Positions 61,746-64,000 of a stretch of 64,000 nucleotides of DNA are shown piece by piece. The translations under genes and the position numbers were made by a program. The stretch covers positions 30,731 through 94,730 of the forward strand of contig JAQCLE010000004.1 of the NCBI GenBank assembly GCA_027592755.1, in the 5' to 3' direction. The DNA is from Bacteroidota bacterium. GTDB lineage: Bacteria > Bacteroidota > Bacteroidia > Cytophagales > Cyclobacteriaceae. Each line of letters opens with the position of its first letter. Within the stretch, counting starts at the first letter, position 1. The notes under the pieces are model-generated. The model was not told the DNA's origin. It worked only from the letters and a program-made list of their open reading frames with translations, and did not search any database.

Positions 61746-63863
61746 TTATTTAATCGGTGAAACTTTTATATCTGTGCCTAATCGTTGCAGATAGGCAATC
61801 AATGCAACGACCTCCGATTCCCCGGGTACATCAACATTGATTTGATCCTTGAGGTTTTTAACAATCCTATTAGCCTGTTGATCCAACAAATCATTTGCTT
61901 TATCTTCGAACCCATCTTCATAGGGTACACCTACAGTTCTCAAGGCTGAAATTTTTGGAGCTGTTTGAGACTTGTCAATGGCATTTTCAAATAGCCAGGG
62001 ATATGTTGGCATGATAGAACCATCTGATGTGGTATTCGGATCCAGCATATGATTATAGGGCCAGCTATCAAGGTACTTACCCCCAATTCGGTGTAAATCC
62101 GGACCCGTTCTTCGCGAACCCCATAAGAACGGGTGATCATACACGAATTCTCCAGCTTTTGAATATTCACCATATCGTTGTGTCTCTGACCTGAAAGGCC
62201 TGACCATTTGAGAATGACAATTATTACAGCCTTCGCGTATATAAATATCTCTCCCATGTAGCTCCAATGGGGTATAAGGTTGAACCGAGGCGATTGTTGG
62301 TACATTGGATTTAATCAGAAACGTAGGGACAAACTCAATTACTGTTCCAACAAGAATGGATACCAATGCCAGGGTTGCAAATAGAATTGGTTTACTTTCT
62401 AACACACTGTGCCAACCAGCCCTGCTGGGTTCAGCGGGATTTAGGGGTGGTGCCTCTGCTGATTCATTCGCAACAAATTCCCCTGATTTCGCTGTCTGAA
62501 TGAGATTATAAATTCCTGTTAGGACACCGATTAAATAAAGCCCTCCTCCAATCGACCGAAGTATGTACATCGGGATGATTTGGAGTGTCGTTTCTAAAAA
62601 ATTACCGTATACTAATTGACCACTGTCGTTGAATTCCTTCCACATAAGTGACTGTACAACACCTGCTACGTACATAGGAAGGGCATAAATAATAATCCCC
62701 AAAGTCCCAAGCCAGAAATGGGTATTAGCCATTTTAACCGAATACAAATTGGTATTATACATCCTTGGGATCATCCAATATGCTATTCCGAAAATCATGA
62801 AACCATTCCAGCCCAGTGCCCCGACATGTACATGTGCAACAATCCAGTCAGTAAAGTGAGCGATTGCATTAACACTTTTCAATGAAAGCATTGGGCCTTC
62901 AAATGTTGCCATACCATATGCAGTAACGGCTACTACCATAAATTTTAGAACAGGATCTTCACGAACCCTATCCCAGGCTCCTCTCAATGTTAGAAGACCA
63001 TTTAACATGCCACCCCAGGACGGCGCAATGAGCATAATAGAGAATGCAACTCCTAACGATTGCGCCCAATCAGGAAGTGCGTTGTAAAGCAGGTGGTGCG
63101 GGCCTGCCCAGATATAAATAAAAATAAGGGACCAGAAGTGAATAATGGAAAGCTTATAGGAATAAACCGGGCGATTGGCCGCCTTGGGCAAATAGTAATA
63201 CATCAACCCGAGGAAGGGTGTCGTGAGAAAAAAAGCAACGGCATTGTGCCCATACCACCACTGTACCAAAGCATCCTGTACACCTGCATATAATGAGTAG
63301 CTTTTGAACAGATTAACAGGCATTGCAAGGGAGTTAACGATATGAAGCACAGCAACCGTGACGAAAGTGGCCAGGTAAAACCAAATTGCTACATAAAGGT
63401 GTTTTACCCTTCTCTTCAAGATCGTCCCAATTAAATTTACCCCAAACACAACCCATATAAGGGTAATTGCTATGTCTATAGGCCATTCCAGTTCGGCATA
63501 TTCCTTGGAGGTTGTAATTCCCAATGGCAAGGTTATCGCTGCAGCAATAATAATTAATTGCCAGCCCCAGAAATTTATCCAGCTCAAGGTGTCGTTAAAC
63601 ATTCTTGTTTTTAACAAGCGCTGTAGGGAATAGTAGACACCACCAAACATGGCATTACCCACGAAGGCAAAAATCACCGCATTCGTATGCAGCGGCCTTA
63701 GCCGCCCAAAAGTGGTATAAGGAATCCCCATGTTTAATTCCGGATAAAAAAGCTGAATGGCGATTGTAAGGCCTGCCAGCATTCCGACCACTCCGAAGAT
63801 CATCGAAGCGACCATAAAGGCTCTAACGACTTTATTGTCGTATGAAAACTGTTCTAATTGCAT
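61746..63863 (-). CDS. ccoN: CcoN-CcoO fusion: cbb3 cytochrome c oxidase catalytic and c-haem subunits
   Basis: One 705-residue chain covers both subunits. Residues ~1-490 are CcoN with about 12 helices and the haem/copper ligand histidines: LRPLHTNAVIF, WWYGHNAVAFFL, IYIWAGPHHLLYNALPDWAQ and WIVAHVHVGALGWNGF. A short polar linker leads to CcoO (~495-705) with an anchor helix (ILFATLALVSILVGTVIEFV), the c-haem motif EGCNNCHSQMVRP (C546, C549, H550) and the RRTGPDLHRIGGKY segment. The complex reduces oxygen at high affinity and pumps protons. Fusion is common in Bacteroidota. It heads the operon. Confidence 0.96.
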   Translation of the reverse strand: MQLEQFSYDNKVVRAFMVASMIFGVVGMLAGLTIAIQLFYPELNMGIPYTTFGRLRPLHTNAVIFAFVGNAMFGGVYYSLQRLLKTRMFNDTLSWINFWGWQLIIIAAAITLPLGITTSKEYAELEWPIDIAITLIWVVFGVNLIGTILKRRVKHLYVAIWFYLATFVTVAVLHIVNSLAMPVNLFKSYSLYAGVQDALVQWWYGHNAVAFFLTTPFLGLMYYYLPKAANRPVYSYKLSIIHFWSLIFIYIWAGPHHLLYNALPDWAQSLGVAFSIMLIAPSWGGMLNGLLTLRGAWDRVREDPVLKFMVVAVTAYGMATFEGPMLSLKSVNAIAHFTDWIVAHVHVGALGWNGFMIFGIAYWMIPRMYNTNLYSVKMANTHFWLGTLGIIIYALPMYVAGVVQSLMWKEFNDSGQLVYGNFLETTLQIIPMYILRSIGGGLYLIGVLTGIYNLIQTAKSGEFVANESAEAPPLNPAEPSRAGWHSVLESKPILFATLALVSILVGTVIEFVPTFLIKSNVPTIASVQPYTPLELHGRDIYIREGCNNCHSQMVRPFRSETQRYGEYSKAGEFVYDHPFLWGSRRTGPDLHRIGGKYLDSWPYNHMLDPNTTSDGSIMPTYPWLFENAIDKSQTAPKISALRTVGVPYEDGFEDKANDLLDQQANRIVKNLKDQINVDVPGESEVVALIAYLQRLGTDIKVSPIK

Positions 63864-64000
63864 GATTTAGAAATTGGTAATTGATTGGCTAAAATATGAG
63901 TGTATGCATACCTCATTCATGAGAATAAATGTATTGAAGTAGGCACTTAATAAATACAGATCACTTTGTAAGGACATGGCTTGTGGTCAACCATTTTAGC
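63864..64000 (-). other. Upstream region of the cbb3 operon
   Basis: The 137 bases before ccoNO to the window edge hold no gene I can support. TATTTTAG on the minus strand is one mismatch from a -7 box. A symmetric FNR-like site (TTGATnnnnATCAA) was not found. A possible 36-residue reading frame (63867-63977) has no family resemblance, and I do not accept it. Confidence 0.4.

Noticed and set aside
63867..63977. 36-residue minus-strand frame upstream of ccoNO as ccoS
   Set aside because: It lacks the N-terminal membrane helix of CcoS and is rich in polar residues, so it is probably leader sequence.
1..64000. CRISPR array, prophage, integrative element or insertion sequence
   Set aside because: I found no regularly spaced direct repeats, integrase, transposase, phage structural genes or direct repeat at the tRNA that would mark an attachment site.

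Overview
The window looks like the chromosome of a free-living, aerobic or microaerobic member of the Bacteroidota, probably the Cytophagales. The evidence is the gene content: a GT3-type glycogen synthase, a ccoN-ccoO fusion, GWxTD, DUF3078, DUF6702 and TIGR02757 family proteins, ECF sigma factors followed by single-helix anti-sigma-like proteins, Bacteroidota-type -7 boxes (TAnnTTTG) 18-47 bases before several starts, and weak or absent Shine-Dalgarno sequences. Most of it is core chromosome. I see no prophage, CRISPR array, transposase or rRNA, one tRNA, and no gap over 300 bases without a gene.

Region by region. 1-2.7 kb: end of an envelope-polysaccharide block (truncated flippase, GMC oxidoreductase). 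2.7-5.8 kb: haem-binding protein, GT3 glycogen synthase and a frameshifted small membrane protein. 5.9-12.4 kb: SNF2 helicase, universal stress protein, gmk, ahcY, yidD. 12.4-16.7 kb: NRDE protein, a two-gene ECF sigma / anti-sigma module whose second protein ends in a beta-rich domain, TIGR02757 protein, LysM protein. 16.8-22.4 kb: NfeD-type membrane protease, kdsB, adk, obgE, ispD, queA. 22.5-27.2 kb: MacB-like permease and a DUF6702 / HupE-like / M1 peptidase cluster. 27.2-29.4 kb: a frameshifted TPR gene bracketed by palindromic REP-like repeats, the most accessory-looking part. 29.4-36.3 kb: sppA-bioB, the tight operon folK-tauE-aminotransferase-lipid kinase, and a Gfo/Idh/MocA oxidoreductase. 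36.4-44.6 kb: a large helical protein of unknown function divergent from the leucine operon leuA-leuC-leuD-second IPMS-like gene-methyltransferase-leuB. 44.6-48 kb: a five-gene ECF sigma operon (sigma, anti-sigma-like, beta-helix-like exported protein, two beta-barrel-like proteins). 48-57.5 kb: recQ-lipoprotein-methyltransferase, a mannose-1-phosphate guanylyltransferase, rlmB-like, GWxTD, 2H phosphoesterase, DUF3078, MscS, SEC-C protein. 57.5-64 kb: small membrane proteins, tRNA-Pro and the cbb3 oxidase operon ccoNO-ccoQP-ccoG-ccoH-safE.

The genes form a few functional groups: leucine biosynthesis, high-affinity respiration, envelope surveillance by two ECF modules, and nucleotide, methyl-cycle and tRNA/ribosome housekeeping. 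I found no clear undescribed multi-gene system. The best candidates for a second look are the two ECF envelope modules, the duplicated IPMS-like gene and methyltransferase inside the leu operon, a tRNA-Pro with an AGG anticodon, the CcoQ-CcoP fusion, and several structured intergenic palindromes.
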